Positions 22,986 through 32,959 of a DNA stretch of 64,000 nucleotides are shown in pieces; position 1 is the first letter of the stretch, and each line of letters begins with the position of its first letter. The position numbers and the translations under genes are program-made. The notes beneath the pieces are model-generated. The model was not told where the DNA came from. It ran no database searches and was given only the letters and a program-made list of their open reading frames with translations. The stretch lies in the NCBI GenBank assembly GCA_900471815.1, contig UICE01000003.1:953558-1017557 (forward strand). Reading direction: 5' to 3'. This stretch comes from Hyphomicrobiales bacterium. Its GTDB lineage: Bacteria; Pseudomonadota; Alphaproteobacteria; Rhizobiales; Rhizobiaceae.

Positions 22986-24353
22986 ATGCCGATCAATATC
23001 ACCATGCCGGCGCTTTCTCCTACGATGGAAGAGGGCAACCTTGCCAAATGGCTCGTCAAAGAAGGCGATAAGGTTGGTCCCGGCGATGTTATTGCCGAGA
23101 TCGAAACCGATAAGGCAACAATGGAAGTTGAAGCCGTTGACGAAGGTACCGTTGCCAAAATCGTCGTTCCGGCAGGCACTGAAGGCGTCAAGGTCAATGC
23201 CTTGATTGCTATTCTTGCGGCTGATGGCGAGGATGTTGGCGCTGCTGCCCAAGGCGGTGGCGATGCTGCTCCTGCCAAAGCAGAAGCAAAAGAAGAGAAG
23301 AAGGCTGAGCCAGCCGCAGAAGCCCCCAAAGCCGATGCACCCAAATCAGAACCGGCCAAGGCAGAAGCGCCAAAGCAGGAAGCACCTGCTGCTGATGCCA
23401 AGGCGGGCGATCGTCCATTTTCATCGCCGCTTGCGCGCCGCATAGCCAAGGATGCAGGGATTGATCTTGTCGCGGTTACGGGCACTGGACCGCATGGCCG
23501 CGTTATAAAGAAAGACGTTGAAGCCGCTATTGCCGGAGGCGGTGCCAAATCGGCTGCGCCTGCCGCTGCAGCGCCAGCTACTGCTGCATCCGCGCCCAAG
23601 CCGATGTCTGATGACGCTGTGCTTAAGCTGTTTGCCGAAGGCTCTTACGAGCTTGTACCGCATGACGGCATGCGTAAAACAATCGCCAAGCGTCTTCTCG
23701 AGGCAAAATCGACGGTTCCTCACTTCTACCTAACTGTCGATTGCGAGTTGGATGCCCTTCTGGCCCTACGCCAGCAGATCAATCTTGCTGCACCAATGCG
23801 CAAAACCGACAAGGGCGATGTTCCGGTCTACAAGCTCTCGGTCAATGATTTCATCATCAAGGCGATGGCTTTGGCCTTGCGCGATGTACCGGAAGCCAAT
23901 GTTTCCTGGACCGAAAGCAATATGGTCAAGCACAAGCATTCCGATGTGGGTGTGGCTGTCTCCATCCCCGGTGGATTGATCACACCAATCATCCGCAAGG
24001 CAGAAGAGAAAGCCCTATCGACCATTTCCAATGAAATGAAAGACTTGGCCAAGCGCGCGCGTGATCGCAAGCTGAAGCCCGAGGAATATCAGGGCGGCAC
24101 GACAGCAGTCTCCAACCTCGGGATGTTCGGCGTGAAGGATTTTGCGGCGATCATCAACCCTCCACATGCGACCATCCTTGCCATTGGGGCAGGCGAAGAA
24201 CGTGCTGTGGTGAAAAAAGGTGAGATCAAGGTTGCTACGGTAATGTCCGTTACGCTTTCAACCGATCATCGTGCTGTTGACGGGGCCCTTGGGGCAGAAC
24301 TCGCTCAGGCTTTCAAGCGGCACATTGAAAACCCGATGGGCATGCTGGTCTGA
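22986..24353 (+). CDS. pdhC: Dihydrolipoamide acetyltransferase, E2 of pyruvate dehydrogenase
   Basis: 455 residues. One lipoyl domain (about 1-78, [13 protein letters not shown] again), an Ala/Lys/Glu-rich linker, a peripheral-subunit-binding domain ([15 protein letters not shown], near residue 140), a second linker and the catalytic acetyltransferase domain. The latter ends with the active-site His motif [13 protein letters not shown] near residue 423. Only 15 bp after pdhB, with ggggagg as ribosome-binding site. Alternative symbol aceF. Confidence 0.96.
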   Translation: MPINITMPALSPTMEEGNLAKWLVKEGDKVGPGDVIAEIETDKATMEVEAVDEGTVAKIVVPAGTEGVKVNALIAILAADGEDVGAAAQGGGDAAPAKAEAKEEKKAEPAAEAPKADAPKSEPAKAEAPKQEAPAADAKAGDRPFSSPLARRIAKDAGIDLVAVTGTGPHGRVIKKDVEAAIAGGGAKSAAPAAAAPATAASAPKPMSDDAVLKLFAEGSYELVPHDGMRKTIAKRLLEAKSTVPHFYLTVDCELDALLALRQQINLAAPMRKTDKGDVPVYKLSVNDFIIKAMALALRDVPEANVSWTESNMVKHKHSDVGVAVSIPGGLITPIIRKAEEKALSTISNEMKDLAKRARDRKLKPEEYQGGTTAVSNLGMFGVKDFAAIINPPHATILAIGAGEERAVVKKGEIKVATVMSVTLSTDHRAVDGALGAELAQAFKRHIENPMGMLV

Positions 24354-24361
24354 GAAAAGAT

Positions 24362-25000
24362 ATGAAAACAGTCCTCTGCTATGGCGACTCACTGACCTGG
24401 GGATATATCCCGGGAGGATCGGGTCGCCATGCACTGGCTGATCGTTGGCCAAATGCGCTTCAGGCAGAGCTTGGAGCGGGCGTCAATGTCGTCGCGGACG
24501 GTTTGAACGGTCGCACGACTGCCTATGATGATCATCTGTCAGGATTTCAAAGGAATGGTGCCAAGACATTGACCACCGTTCTTGGCACCCATTTCCCTCT
24601 CGATCTGATCATTATCATGCTTGGCACAAATGATATGAAAGCATTTATCTGCGGCAATGCGCAGGGTGCAAAACGAGGCATGCAGCGGCTGATTGAGATC
24701 GTCCGCACAGCGCCATACCAGTTCAATGCCCATCCACCGCAGATACTTGTCATGTCGCCGCCCGCATTGGGCGAAACGGAAGGGCCGGAATTCCGGCTGA
24801 CCTTCGAGCAGGGCATTGAGCAGTCGCGCTTGCTTGCTGCGTTTTATCGTGATGCCGCAGATATTGCCGGTTGCGCTTTCTTTGATGCCGGATCCGTTGT
24901 GAAAACGTCACCGCTTGATGGCGTACATCTTGATGCAGAAAATACCCGGGCAATCGGCAAGGCCGTTGCACCCATCGTTCGAGACATACTCGATCTTTAA
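24362..25000 (+). CDS. SGNH-family hydrolase/arylesterase-like protein
   Basis: 212 residues. The GDSL/SGNH blocks are visible: catalytic Ser in LCYGDSLTWGY (residues 4-14), block III LGTNDMK, and block V with Asp-x-x-His in SPLDGVHLD near residue 184. No signal peptide is seen, so it is probably cytoplasmic. Inserted between pdhC and lpd with 8-bp and 12-bp spacings, it must be co-expressed with the pyruvate dehydrogenase complex. The natural ester is unknown. Confidence 0.85.
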   Translation: MKTVLCYGDSLTWGYIPGGSGRHALADRWPNALQAELGAGVNVVADGLNGRTTAYDDHLSGFQRNGAKTLTTVLGTHFPLDLIIIMLGTNDMKAFICGNAQGAKRGMQRLIEIVRTAPYQFNAHPPQILVMSPPALGETEGPEFRLTFEQGIEQSRLLAAFYRDAADIAGCAFFDAGSVVKTSPLDGVHLDAENTRAIGKAVAPIVRDILDL

Positions 25001-25012
25001 TTCAGGAGGATA

Positions 25013-26464
25013 ATGGTCTTGGCCAATAATTACGACGTGATCATCATTGGTTCTGGCCCTGGCGGCTATGTGACCGCAATTCGTTCCGCGCAGCTTGGCC
25101 TTAAGACCGCTATTGTCGAGCGGGAGCATCTGGGCGGCATATGTCTCAACTGGGGCTGCATACCGACCAAAGCATTGCTGCGTTCAGCGGAGATTTTCCA
25201 TTACGGCCAGCATGCCAAGGACTACGGTCTTACTATTGAAGGCAAGATTTCCGCCGATATCAAGGCTGTTGTGCAGCGTTCGCGCGGCGTCTCCGCCCGC
25301 CTGAATGCCGGCATCGGCTTCCTGATGAAGAAGAACAAGGTTGATGTGATCTGGGGCGAAGCAAAGCTTTCGAAGCCTGGTGAGATCGTCGTCACAAAGA
25401 CTTCAAAGAAGCCTATGGAGCCCCAAAATCCGGTTCCGAAGAACGCGCAAGGCGAGGGCACTTATACTGCCAAGCATATTATTCTCGCCACCGGCGCGCG
25501 CCCTCGTGCACTGCCAGGTATCGAACCGGATGGCAAGTTGATATGGACATATTTCGAAGCCATGATCCCGCCGGAAATGCCTAAGTCCCTTGTAGTCATG
25601 GGCTCGGGTGCGATTGGTATCGAATTCGCATCATTCTATCGCACCATGGGTGCGGAAGTCACAGTCGTCGAGCTTCTGCCAAATGTCATGCCTGTGGAAG
25701 ACGCGGAAATATCCGCCATTGCCCGCAAGCAATTCGAAAAGCAGGGTATGAAGATCATCACGGAGGCCAAGGTAACCAAGGTTGAGAAAGCGGCAAATTC
25801 CATCACAGCCCATGTCGAAACCAAGGATGGCAAGGTTGAGAAAATTACTGCCGACCGTTTGATTTCAGCTGTGGGCGTTCAAGGCAATATCGAAAATCTT
25901 GGGCTTGAAGCGCTCGGCGTGAAGACAGATCGCGGCTGTGTGGTCATTGATGGTTATGGCAGGACCAATGTTCCGGGCATTTATGCCATTGGGGATGTGG
26001 CTGGCCCCCCCATGCTGGCGCACAAGGCCGAGCATGAGGGCGTTATCTGCGTTGAGAAGATAGCAAATGTCCCCGGGGTGCATCCAATGGAAAAAGACAA
26101 GATTCCTGGCTGCACTTATTGCCACCCGCAGGTCGCGTCTGTCGGTCTGACCGAAGCCAAGGCTAAGGAAGGCGGCCGTGAAATCCGCGTGGGCCGGTTC
26201 CAGTTTGCTGCAAATGGCAAGGCCATTGCTCTTGGTGAGGATCAGGGTTTGGTAAAGACCATCTTTGATAAGAAGACCGGCCAGCTGATCGGCGCTCATA
26301 TGGTTGGTGCAGAGGTGACTGAACTGATACAGGGCTTTGTCGTTGCCATGAATCTGGAGACGACGGAAGAAGAACTCATGCATACGGTATTCCCGCATCC
26401 AACCTTGTCGGAAATGATGAAGGAAAGTGTGCTGGATGCTTATGGGCGCGTGCTTAACGCCTGA
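25013..26464 (+). CDS. lpdA: Dihydrolipoyl dehydrogenase, E3 of pyruvate dehydrogenase
   Basis: 483 residues. FAD-dependent reoxidation of dihydrolipoyl groups. FAD motif IIGSGPGGYVTAI, redox disulfide GGICLNWGCIPTK, NAD-binding MGSGAIGIEFASFY, and the C-terminal catalytic His-Glu pair in HTVFPHPTLSEMM. The ATG at 25013 is only 3 nt from the aggagg. An in-frame TTG at 25019 would have better spacing and would start MANNYDV, so the true start may be 25019. Confidence 0.95.
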   Translation: MVLANNYDVIIIGSGPGGYVTAIRSAQLGLKTAIVEREHLGGICLNWGCIPTKALLRSAEIFHYGQHAKDYGLTIEGKISADIKAVVQRSRGVSARLNAGIGFLMKKNKVDVIWGEAKLSKPGEIVVTKTSKKPMEPQNPVPKNAQGEGTYTAKHIILATGARPRALPGIEPDGKLIWTYFEAMIPPEMPKSLVVMGSGAIGIEFASFYRTMGAEVTVVELLPNVMPVEDAEISAIARKQFEKQGMKIITEAKVTKVEKAANSITAHVETKDGKVEKITADRLISAVGVQGNIENLGLEALGVKTDRGCVVIDGYGRTNVPGIYAIGDVAGPPMLAHKAEHEGVICVEKIANVPGVHPMEKDKIPGCTYCHPQVASVGLTEAKAKEGGREIRVGRFQFAANGKAIALGEDQGLVKTIFDKKTGQLIGAHMVGAEVTELIQGFVVAMNLETTEEELMHTVFPHPTLSEMMKESVLDAYGRVLNA

Positions 26465-26538
26465 TAGTTGAGGCGACAGGAAAGGAACCGAAGCTGGTAG
26501 TCATCAAAGACAGCAGGCCGTGGATCAGCTTTTCATGG

Positions 26539-26757
26539 TTGATCCTAAAATGGTCGACCCTGATCGGCATCGTGCTGGGGTTTGTGCCTGCTGCCTTGAG
26601 TCTGGTTTCAGGCAACACCATATCAGTCAACGGTTTGGCAATTACTGGCTGGACCGGAGTTTGGATGGTAACTTTTGCCTTTGGCTTGGGCGGGTTTCTT
26701 TTCGGTGCTATATGGGCCTTGGTATTTCGCGCCATTGCCATGGCGTCTGGACGCTAA
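26539..26757 (+). CDS. Hypothetical small membrane protein after lpd
   Basis: 72 residues from a TTG, with two hydrophobic helices (about 7-25 and 37-62: VWMVTFAFGLGGFLFGAIWALVF). I do not recognise a family. The reading frame is open upstream without a stop to the end of lpd. A good aggaaagga at 26478-26486 is followed in frame only by a CTG (26494), so the start is uncertain and the protein may have about 15 more N-terminal residues (KDSRPWISFSW). It lies 14 bp before the next small membrane gene. Confidence 0.6.
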   Translation: MILKWSTLIGIVLGFVPAALSLVSGNTISVNGLAITGWTGVWMVTFAFGLGGFLFGAIWALVFRAIAMASGR

Positions 26758-26771
26758 AAGGGAACGAAGAG

Positions 26772-27050
26772 ATGGATCAGCCAGTCGGAATAATGGGTAT
26801 GCCCGAAGTCGGTTTCTTCGGCATGCTGCTTATCGGCTTCCTTGCTGGCTATATTGCCGAGAAGGCGATGAGCCGCAATCATGGGCTTTTCACCAATATT
26901 TTGGTTGGCATCGCCGGTTCCTTTGTTGGCGGGACGCTGGCAGGTCTGGTGAATTTCAATTTCTATGGATTCTTTGGAAATCTGATCGTTGCGACAGTTG
27001 GCGCAATTCTCATCCTGTGGGTCTTTGGTAAAGCCAAAGCCGCAAATTAG
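26772..27050 (+). CDS. GlsB/YeaQ/YmgE-family (transglycosylase-associated) membrane protein
   Basis: 92 residues with three hydrophobic, glycine-rich helices (about 13-30, 40-60 and 66-84). The family pattern is LLIGFLAGYIAEKAM followed by NILVGIAGSFVGGTLAG and ATVGAILILWVFGKAK. The family is named transglycosylase-associated without a proven activity and is often stress induced. The ATG at 26772 is preceded by ggaacgaagag. It lies 9 bp before lipA and is thus probably co-transcribed with it. Confidence 0.85.
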   Translation: MDQPVGIMGMPEVGFFGMLLIGFLAGYIAEKAMSRNHGLFTNILVGIAGSFVGGTLAGLVNFNFYGFFGNLIVATVGAILILWVFGKAKAAN

Positions 27051-27059
27051 GATATTCTA

Positions 27060-28025
27060 ATGGTAACGGTACTCGACACCATCGATCAAAAAAGGCGCTT
27101 GCGCCATCCGGAAAAAGCTAACCGTCCGGACACGGAGCTTCTCAAGAAGCCTGATTGGATACGTGTAAAAGCGCCCGTATCGAAGGGATACTCCGAAACC
27201 CGCGATATTGTGCGTTCCCATAACCTTGTCACGGTTTGTGAAGAGGCCGGCTGTCCGAATATTGGTGAATGCTGGGATAAGAAGCACGCGACCTTCATGA
27301 TCATGGGCGAGATCTGCACGCGTGCTTGTGCATTCTGTAATGTCGCAACTGGCCTGCCGAAGGCGCTGGACCCTGAAGAGCCGGAGAATGTTGGCAAAGC
27401 AGTCCTGAAAATGGGTCTGCAACACGTCGTGATTACATCTGTTGATCGTGATGATCTGGCCGATGGCGGGGCGCAGCATTTTGCCGATGTCATCCTGGCC
27501 ATTCGCCGCATTTCTCCCGGCACGACCATTGAAATTCTTACCCCCGACTTCCTGCGCAAGCCCGGCGCACTGGAAATCGTTGTTGCTGCCCGTCCAGACG
27601 TCTTCAACCATAATCTTGAAACTGTGCCTTCGAATTATCTGAAGGTTCGTCCGGGTGCGCGATATTTCCATTCCATAAGGTTGTTGCAGCGCGTCAAGGA
27701 AATCGATCCCACTATCTTCACTAAATCCGGCATCATGGTTGGGTTGGGCGAAGAGCGGAACGAAGTTTTGCAACTTATGGATGATCTTCGCTCTGCGGAT
27801 GTGGATTTCATGACGATTGGCCAATATCTCCAACCAACGCGCAAACATCACGCTGTGCTCAACTATGTCACGCCTGACGAGTTCAAGTCCTATGCCACAA
27901 TTGCCAAGACAAAGGGCTTTCTGGTTGTTGCCTCGAGCCCGCTCACACGTTCCTCGCACCATGCGGGCGAAGATTTTGCCAGATTGAAAGCTGCGCGCGA
28001 GGCGCTGCACGCAAGCCGCGCCTGA
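27060..28025 (+). CDS. lipA: Lipoyl synthase LipA
   Basis: 321-residue radical SAM enzyme that inserts two sulfurs into octanoylated lipoyl domains, the final step in making the cofactor used by PdhB, PdhC and other complexes. The auxiliary cluster Cys motif ([14 protein letters not shown]), the radical-SAM motif [13 protein letters not shown] (near residue 80) and the C-terminal [10 protein letters not shown] (cluster-ligating Ser) are all present. It directly follows the PDH operon genes it serves. Confidence 0.97.
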   Translation: MVTVLDTIDQKRRLRHPEKANRPDTELLKKPDWIRVKAPVSKGYSETRDIVRSHNLVTVCEEAGCPNIGECWDKKHATFMIMGEICTRACAFCNVATGLPKALDPEEPENVGKAVLKMGLQHVVITSVDRDDLADGGAQHFADVILAIRRISPGTTIEILTPDFLRKPGALEIVVAARPDVFNHNLETVPSNYLKVRPGARYFHSIRLLQRVKEIDPTIFTKSGIMVGLGEERNEVLQLMDDLRSADVDFMTIGQYLQPTRKHHAVLNYVTPDEFKSYATIAKTKGFLVVASSPLTRSSHHAGEDFARLKAAREALHASRA

Positions 28026-28028
28026 CAA

Positions 28029-28502
28029 ATGCCGAAATTTGACACGACCCGACCTGTCGCCCACCGCGCAGAGCAGATGTTCGACCTTGTTGCCGATGTG
28101 GAAAGCTACCCGCAGTTTTTGCCGATGTGCGAGAGCTTGAAAGTACGCTCGCGCAAGGAACGGGACGGCAAGGTGCTGCTGATTGCGGATATGACAGTCG
28201 GCTACAAGCTTATCCGTGAAACCTTCACCAGTCAGGTTTTGCTGAAGCGCGAAGAAAACATCATCGAAACCAAATATATTGATGGTCCATTCCGCTATCT
28301 CGATAATCGCTGGCAGTTCGTTCCGGATGCAAATCCTGAGCGATCGACAGTGAAATTCTATATCGATTATGAGTTCAAAAGCCGTACGCTCGGATTTCTG
28401 ATGGGCTCGATGTTCGATATTGCGTTCCGGAAGTTTACCGAGGCGTTTGAAAAGCGTGCGGATGCCATTTACGGTGTCGACGGCAAATCGCCAATTGCTT
28501 GA
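28029..28502 (+). CDS. RatA/COQ10-like START-domain (ubiquinone-binding) protein
   Basis: 157 residues of the polyketide cyclase/START-like fold, family COQ10/RatA. The N terminus FDTTRPVAHRAEQMFDLVADVESYPQFLPMC is diagnostic. Mitochondrial Coq10 binds ubiquinone; Escherichia coli RatA was described as a ribosome-association toxin, but the ubiquinone-chaperone role is the likelier one here. Only 3 bp after lipA, so co-transcribed. Confidence 0.85.
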   Translation: MPKFDTTRPVAHRAEQMFDLVADVESYPQFLPMCESLKVRSRKERDGKVLLIADMTVGYKLIRETFTSQVLLKREENIIETKYIDGPFRYLDNRWQFVPDANPERSTVKFYIDYEFKSRTLGFLMGSMFDIAFRKFTEAFEKRADAIYGVDGKSPIA

Positions 28503-28515
28503 GAAGAGTTTGCCC

Positions 28516-28944
28516 GTGCAGGACGAAAACACCGAATATCAGCTTTGTGTCGAAACGCCATCCGTGGATGACTATCTTCGTCTTCGAATAATCTCGGGGT
28601 TAAGTCCGAAGGGCAGGGAAGCTGCCGAAATCGGACTACCGAACACCATTCACGCCGCGATCATTCGATATCAAGGCCAAGCAGTTGGAATGGGCCGGAT
28701 TGTCGGCGACAAAGGCTGTTTCTATCAGGTCGTTGATATTGCAGTCGATCCGGAGCACCAGGGCAAGGGGCTAGGCAAGATCATCGTGGAAAATCTGGTG
28801 GACTATGTGCAAAACAATGCACCGGATGGTGCCTATTGCAGTTTGATTGCCGATGGTCCCGCTAAATATCTCTACGAAAAATTTGGTTTCGAGCCGGTTA
28901 CTCCCAAATCGATTGGTATGGCGCTGAGGGTCAAGCGGACTTAG
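28516..28944 (+). CDS. GNAT-family N-acetyltransferase
   Basis: 142 residues from a GTG start chosen because the purine-rich gagaagag (28501-28508) lies at good distance; an in-frame TTG at 28510 is too close. The acetyl-CoA binding motif A reads VDIAVDPEHQGKGLGKIIVENLVDYV (residues ~75-100), followed by CSLIADGPAKYLYEKFGFEPV. Substrate unknown. Its last 14 bp overlap the convergent pncC gene. Confidence 0.85.
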   Translation: MQDENTEYQLCVETPSVDDYLRLRIISGLSPKGREAAEIGLPNTIHAAIIRYQGQAVGMGRIVGDKGCFYQVVDIAVDPEHQGKGLGKIIVENLVDYVQNNAPDGAYCSLIADGPAKYLYEKFGFEPVTPKSIGMALRVKRT

Positions 28945-29434
28945 TTTCAAGTGCCGAAAGTGCCATATCTAGCGCAGTATTGACCGCGGCCATGCGAATT
29001 GAGGCCCGTCCCTTATCTTCAAACAGGTGGTGTGCGGCAACGGGCTCCTGACCCTTCAGTGCCAGTCCAAACCACACAAGTCCGACCGGCTTTTCCTTCG
29101 ACCCGCCGCCGGGGCCCGCAATGCCGGTGACAGAAAGCGCAATTGCCGCGCGGGAGTGGGCAAGCGCACCCGTGGCCATTGCCAACGCCACTTCCTTTGA
29201 GACAGCGCCGTATTTCTCGATCATTTCCATAGGAACGCCCAGCATGTCATGTTTGGCTTCGTTAGAGTAGGTAACGAAGCCTCTGTCGACAACATCGGAA
29301 GAGCCGCCAATATCTGTCAGCGAAGCGGCGATCAGACCGCCAGTGCAGGATTCGGCGGTAACCAGCAGGATACCCTCACGCCGGCACGCTTCAAGCAATG
29401 CTATTGCCTTGGTTTCTGCAATAAGTGTGCTCAT
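28931..29434 (-). CDS. pncC: CinA-family C-terminal domain protein, NMN amidohydrolase type (PncC)
   Basis: 167 residues consisting of the CinA C-terminal domain alone. Motifs: [21 protein letters not shown] (residues ~25-45), [12 protein letters not shown] and [21 protein letters not shown]. Stand-alone proteins of this type deamidate nicotinamide mononucleotide in pyridine nucleotide recycling. Its start overlaps the ispDF stop by 4 bp (ATGA), so it is translated with that gene. Confidence 0.9.
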   Translation of the reverse strand: MSTLIAETKAIALLEACRREGILLVTAESCTGGLIAASLTDIGGSSDVVDRGFVTYSNEAKHDMLGVPMEMIEKYGAVSKEVALAMATGALAHSRAAIALSVTGIAGPGGGSKEKPVGLVWFGLALKGQEPVAAHHLFEDKGRASIRMAAVNTALDMALSALETKSA

Positions 29435-30651
29435 TCAGGTAGTCCGCCAGGATATATGACCGAGGCAGTTGCTATTGCGGCTATCCCTTCCTCGCGTCCG
29501 ATAAAACCGAGTTTTTCATTTGTCGTCGCTTTTATAGAGATACGATCCGGCGTAATGCCCAGCATTTTTGCCAAAGCTGCGGTCATAGCTTCGCGGTGGG
29601 GCCCAACCTTGGGTGCCTCGCAGATTAAGGTAATATCCGCATTGGCGATCCTTCCGCCAGCCTCTTTCACAATCTTCACTGCATGTTCAACGAAGATGTG
29701 GGAAGCGGCGCCCTTCCACTGGGGATCAGAGGGCGGGAAGTGCGTCCCGATATCTCCGGCGCCGCGCGTCGCCAGCAGGGCATCAGTTAGGGCATGCAGG
29801 GCGACATCAGCATCTGAATGCCCCGAAAGCTTCCTATCGTGCGGGATGAACACGCCAGCCAACCAGACACCATCGCCCGGTTCGAATGCATGAACGTCAT
29901 ATCCATTGCCGGTGCGCACGTCCGGGAAGGAGAATTGCTTTTGCGACAGACGATCATCGGCCATTTCAATATCCTTTGCCCAGGTGAGCTTTGTATTATC
30001 AGCGGACCCTTCGACTATGCGCACGGGCAGACTGTGCCATTCGGCGATGGCGGAATCATCTGTAAAGTCAGAGCGTCCGGCGGCATAAGCTGCATTATGG
30101 GCATCAAGAATGGGCTGGTAGGGGAAAGCTTGAGGGGTTTGCGCTGCATATAGGCCTGCACGAGGAACCGTTGCACTCACCATTGCATCGGGGCTAGCAG
30201 CCTTCAATGTATCGGACACCGCCAGTACCGGCAGGACACCGATATGAGGAGTAAGATTAAAGATAACGCGCTCGAGCAAATCTGCAGCTATGAAAGGCCG
30301 CACGCCATCGTGAATGAGTACGTGATCGATTCCCGCATTGTCCAAAGCCAATAAGCCCAGGCGGGTTGATTCCTGCCGCGTTGGTCCGCCGGTAACAGCC
30401 TTCACTTTATCGGCCACATCGCCCAGCGCCTGGACAAATAATGCGCCATCCTCTTTGTGAATGACCACGACAATTTGATCGATCATGGGACAGCCAAGAA
30501 AAGCCCGAACCGTATGCATCAGCACGGCTTCGCCGCCGATCCTGCGATATTGCTTGGGACCTTCGACGCTTTGGCCAGCGCGTTCGCCGCGTCCCGCTGC
30601 CACGATGACAGCAGCTACCCGCAGTTTATTGTCGTCAGTCTTGGCAGGCAC
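29431..30651 (-). CDS. ispDF: Bifunctional IspDF, MEP isoprenoid pathway
   Basis: 406 residues, a natural fusion. The N-terminal IspD cytidylyltransferase (about 10-235) has [18 protein letters not shown] and the HDGVRPF segment. The C-terminal IspF MEcPP synthase (about 245-405) has [15 protein letters not shown], the metal-binding [19 protein letters not shown] and [12 protein letters not shown]. The enzyme catalyses two non-consecutive steps; the fusion is common in alphaproteobacteria. Divergent from dusB across 150 bp. Confidence 0.96.
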   Translation of the reverse strand: MPAKTDDNKLRVAAVIVAAGRGERAGQSVEGPKQYRRIGGEAVLMHTVRAFLGCPMIDQIVVVIHKEDGALFVQALGDVADKVKAVTGGPTRQESTRLGLLALDNAGIDHVLIHDGVRPFIAADLLERVIFNLTPHIGVLPVLAVSDTLKAASPDAMVSATVPRAGLYAAQTPQAFPYQPILDAHNAAYAAGRSDFTDDSAIAEWHSLPVRIVEGSADNTKLTWAKDIEMADDRLSQKQFSFPDVRTGNGYDVHAFEPGDGVWLAGVFIPHDRKLSGHSDADVALHALTDALLATRGAGDIGTHFPPSDPQWKGAASHIFVEHAVKIVKEAGGRIANADITLICEAPKVGPHREAMTAALAKMLGITPDRISIKATTNEKLGFIGREEGIAAIATASVIYPGGLPE

Positions 30652-30801
30652 AATTCTCTCCGATCAATCAATCTGCGTTACCCTTTGCCAAACCGAAAGG
30701 CTAGAGGCCTTAGTTATTAAAGGTCGAAAACTGATCAGAGAAAGGCGTAGATTGCCTTGCGAAGCAGCATGATCCTGTCTAAAGGTTAGGCTATTATAAA
30801 A

Positions 30802-31818
30802 TTGCATACGAAACAGGCAGACGTGGTGACCGATTTAAAGCAACCATTGACCGTAGGCGGCGTCAAATTGCGCAATCGCGTATTTCTGGCGCCGATGTCC
30901 GGCGTATCGGATTTGCCGTTCCGCCAGCTTGCGTGGCAGGCTGGCGCGGGAATGGTCGTGTCCGAAATGGTCGCGAGTGCGGAGCTTTGCACGCGGGAGC
31001 GTGGAAATCTGCTGCGGCTGAAGGGCGATGGATTAGGCACCCATGTCGTGCAGATTGCTGGTCGTGAAACCAGATGGATGTCGGAGGCCGCTCGTATTGC
31101 CGAGGGTGAAGGCGCCCATATCGTGGACATCAATATGGGCTGTCCTGCAAAAAAAGTAACTGGAGGCCTGTCCGGATCTGCGCTTATGCGTGACCTTGAT
31201 CACGCTTTGACGCTGATTGAGGCAACCATCAATGCCGTCAAAGTGCCCGTAACGTTGAAAATGCGTCTTGGCTGGGACGATAATAGCATCAATGCGCCGG
31301 AACTTGCATCCAGAGCGGAGCAGGCGGGTGTACAGATGATAACGGTGCATGGGCGCACACGCTGCCAGTTTTATGAAGGCAAGGCGGATTGGCGGGCGAT
31401 TTATGCGGTGCGTGATGTTATCTCCATACCGCTTGTTGCCAATGGCGACGTTCTGACCCGTGATGATGCTGTTGCGATCCTGAGAGATTCTGGAGCCGAC
31501 GCTGTCATGGTGGGGCGGGGATCATATGGGCAACCGTGGTTGCCGGGCTGGATTGCTGGCGATAGCAGCACGACGGGCCCCGAGACGGTGGCTGATTATG
31601 CGATTGCCCATTACGAAGCAATGCTGGCTCATTATGGATCAACGACAGGTATCCGCCATGCGCGCAAACATCTTGGCTGGTATCTCGATTTGCACGGGGT
31701 TGATATCGGCCCTGCCACGCGCGGTTCCATCATGACGGAAACCAATCCACTCCTTGTGGCAAAACGTTTGCACGATGCTTTGAGCCGCCCGCAGACAGAT
31801 TTGAAGAAAGTGGCTTGA
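30802..31818 (+). CDS. dusB: tRNA-dihydrouridine synthase DusB (NifR3)
   Basis: 338 residues from a TTG; two in-frame GTG codons (30823, 30826) are equally possible starts and would give the usual N terminus [15 protein letters not shown]-dependent reduction of uridine in tRNA. Motifs: [26 protein letters not shown] (near the catalytic Cys) and [12 protein letters not shown]. It is the gene called nifR3 upstream of ntrBC in rhizobia and is likewise first in this ntr operon, overlapping ntrB by one base. Confidence 0.94.
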   Translation: MHTKQADVVTDLKQPLTVGGVKLRNRVFLAPMSGVSDLPFRQLAWQAGAGMVVSEMVASAELCTRERGNLLRLKGDGLGTHVVQIAGRETRWMSEAARIAEGEGAHIVDINMGCPAKKVTGGLSGSALMRDLDHALTLIEATINAVKVPVTLKMRLGWDDNSINAPELASRAEQAGVQMITVHGRTRCQFYEGKADWRAIYAVRDVISIPLVANGDVLTRDDAVAILRDSGADAVMVGRGSYGQPWLPGWIAGDSSTTGPETVADYAIAHYEAMLAHYGSTTGIRHARKHLGWYLDLHGVDIGPATRGSIMTETNPLLVAKRLHDALSRPQTDLKKVA

Positions 31819-32957
31819 TGACGGTACCTGAAAATACGCTTGCAAGCATGGTTCTCAATTCACTGCGCCATCCCGTGATAATGCTGGATGAAGCGGGTTA
31901 TATCTCCTACGCCAATGCGGATGCGGAAGCTTTTTTTCGTTCAAGCGCCACAATCTTGAGCCGCAATACACTTGATATGCTGCTGCCCTTTGGCAGCCCT
32001 CTATTGGCTCTTGTTAAACAGGTGCGCGAGAGCCCATCGCCGGTAAATGAATATCGCGTGGATGTCTCATCACCGCGCCTTGGCCAAGACCGGATCGTCG
32101 ATCTTTACGTGACGCCGGTGAGCGAGTCTCCGGGGTCCATCGTTATCCTGTTCAAGGAACGTTCCATGGCGGAAAAGCTTGACCGCCAGATGACGCATAG
32201 GGGCGCTGCGCGTTCGGTTACGGGCCTTGCCTCGATGCTCGCACATGAGATCAAGAATCCTCTTTCAGGCATACGCGGTGCAGCCCAGCTGCTGGAAACC
32301 GGTCTTAATGACGATGACAGAGCTTTGACGCGGCTGATAACCGACGAAACTGATCGTATCGTATCGCTTGTAGATCGCATGGAAGTGTTTTCGGATGAGC
32401 GACCGATTGAACGGGAAGCAGTCAATATCCACGTGGTTCTGGATCACGTCAAAGCTATCGCCAGAAACGGTTTCGCCAGCCACATAAAGTTTCATGAGGA
32501 TTATGATCCCTCGCTGCCCTATGTTTTCGCCAATCGCGATCAACTTGTGCAGATATTTCTCAATCTCGTAAAAAATGCAGCCGAATCCATAGGCGCAAAC
32601 GAGCCCGGTGAAATCACACTCTCCACGGCATTTCGCCCCGGAATCAGGCTGTCGGTACCGGGGATGCGCAACCGCGTTTCGCTCCCGCTTGAATTTTGCG
32701 TTTCCGACACCGGCGCTGGCGTTTCACCCGATATCATGCCGCATTTGTTTGATCCGTTTGTTACGACAAAACCCAACGGTTCTGGCCTTGGGCTTGCACT
32801 TGTAGCGAAGATCGTTGGTGACCATGGCGGTGTCATTGAATGCGATTCATTTCCCCGCAAGACAACATTCCGGATTTTGATGCCTGCTTGGCAAAACGGT
32901 CCGCTTGACGATGACCACGCAGATGACAATCCATACCCCACTAAGACAGGATTCTGA
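31818..32957 (+). CDS. ntrB: Nitrogen regulation sensor kinase NtrB
   Basis: 379-residue cytoplasmic histidine kinase/phosphatase. An N-terminal PAS-like domain ([19 protein letters not shown]) is followed by the DHp with the phosphoacceptor His in [16 protein letters not shown] (near residue 142) and an ATPase domain with N box [19 protein letters not shown] and [12 protein letters not shown]. It phosphorylates NtrC under nitrogen limitation. The ATG at 31818 overlaps the dusB stop; a TTG one codon earlier is also in frame. Confidence 0.95.
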   Translation: MTVPENTLASMVLNSLRHPVIMLDEAGYISYANADAEAFFRSSATILSRNTLDMLLPFGSPLLALVKQVRESPSPVNEYRVDVSSPRLGQDRIVDLYVTPVSESPGSIVILFKERSMAEKLDRQMTHRGAARSVTGLASMLAHEIKNPLSGIRGAAQLLETGLNDDDRALTRLITDETDRIVSLVDRMEVFSDERPIEREAVNIHVVLDHVKAIARNGFASHIKFHEDYDPSLPYVFANRDQLVQIFLNLVKNAAESIGANEPGEITLSTAFRPGIRLSVPGMRNRVSLPLEFCVSDTGAGVSPDIMPHLFDPFVTTKPNGSGLGLALVAKIVGDHGGVIECDSFPRKTTFRILMPAWQNGPLDDDHADDNPYPTKTGF

Positions 32958-32959
32958 TA

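Noticed and set aside
26520-27050. Long 176-codon frame beginning with GTG at 26520
   Set aside because: Only the last 92 codons look like a protein (GlsB/YeaQ type). The upstream part overlaps a better two-helix membrane frame, so the start at 26772 was used.
29431-30651. Two separate genes ispD and ispF
   Set aside because: A single uninterrupted frame covers both domains, so the fused enzyme is real and not an assembly artefact.
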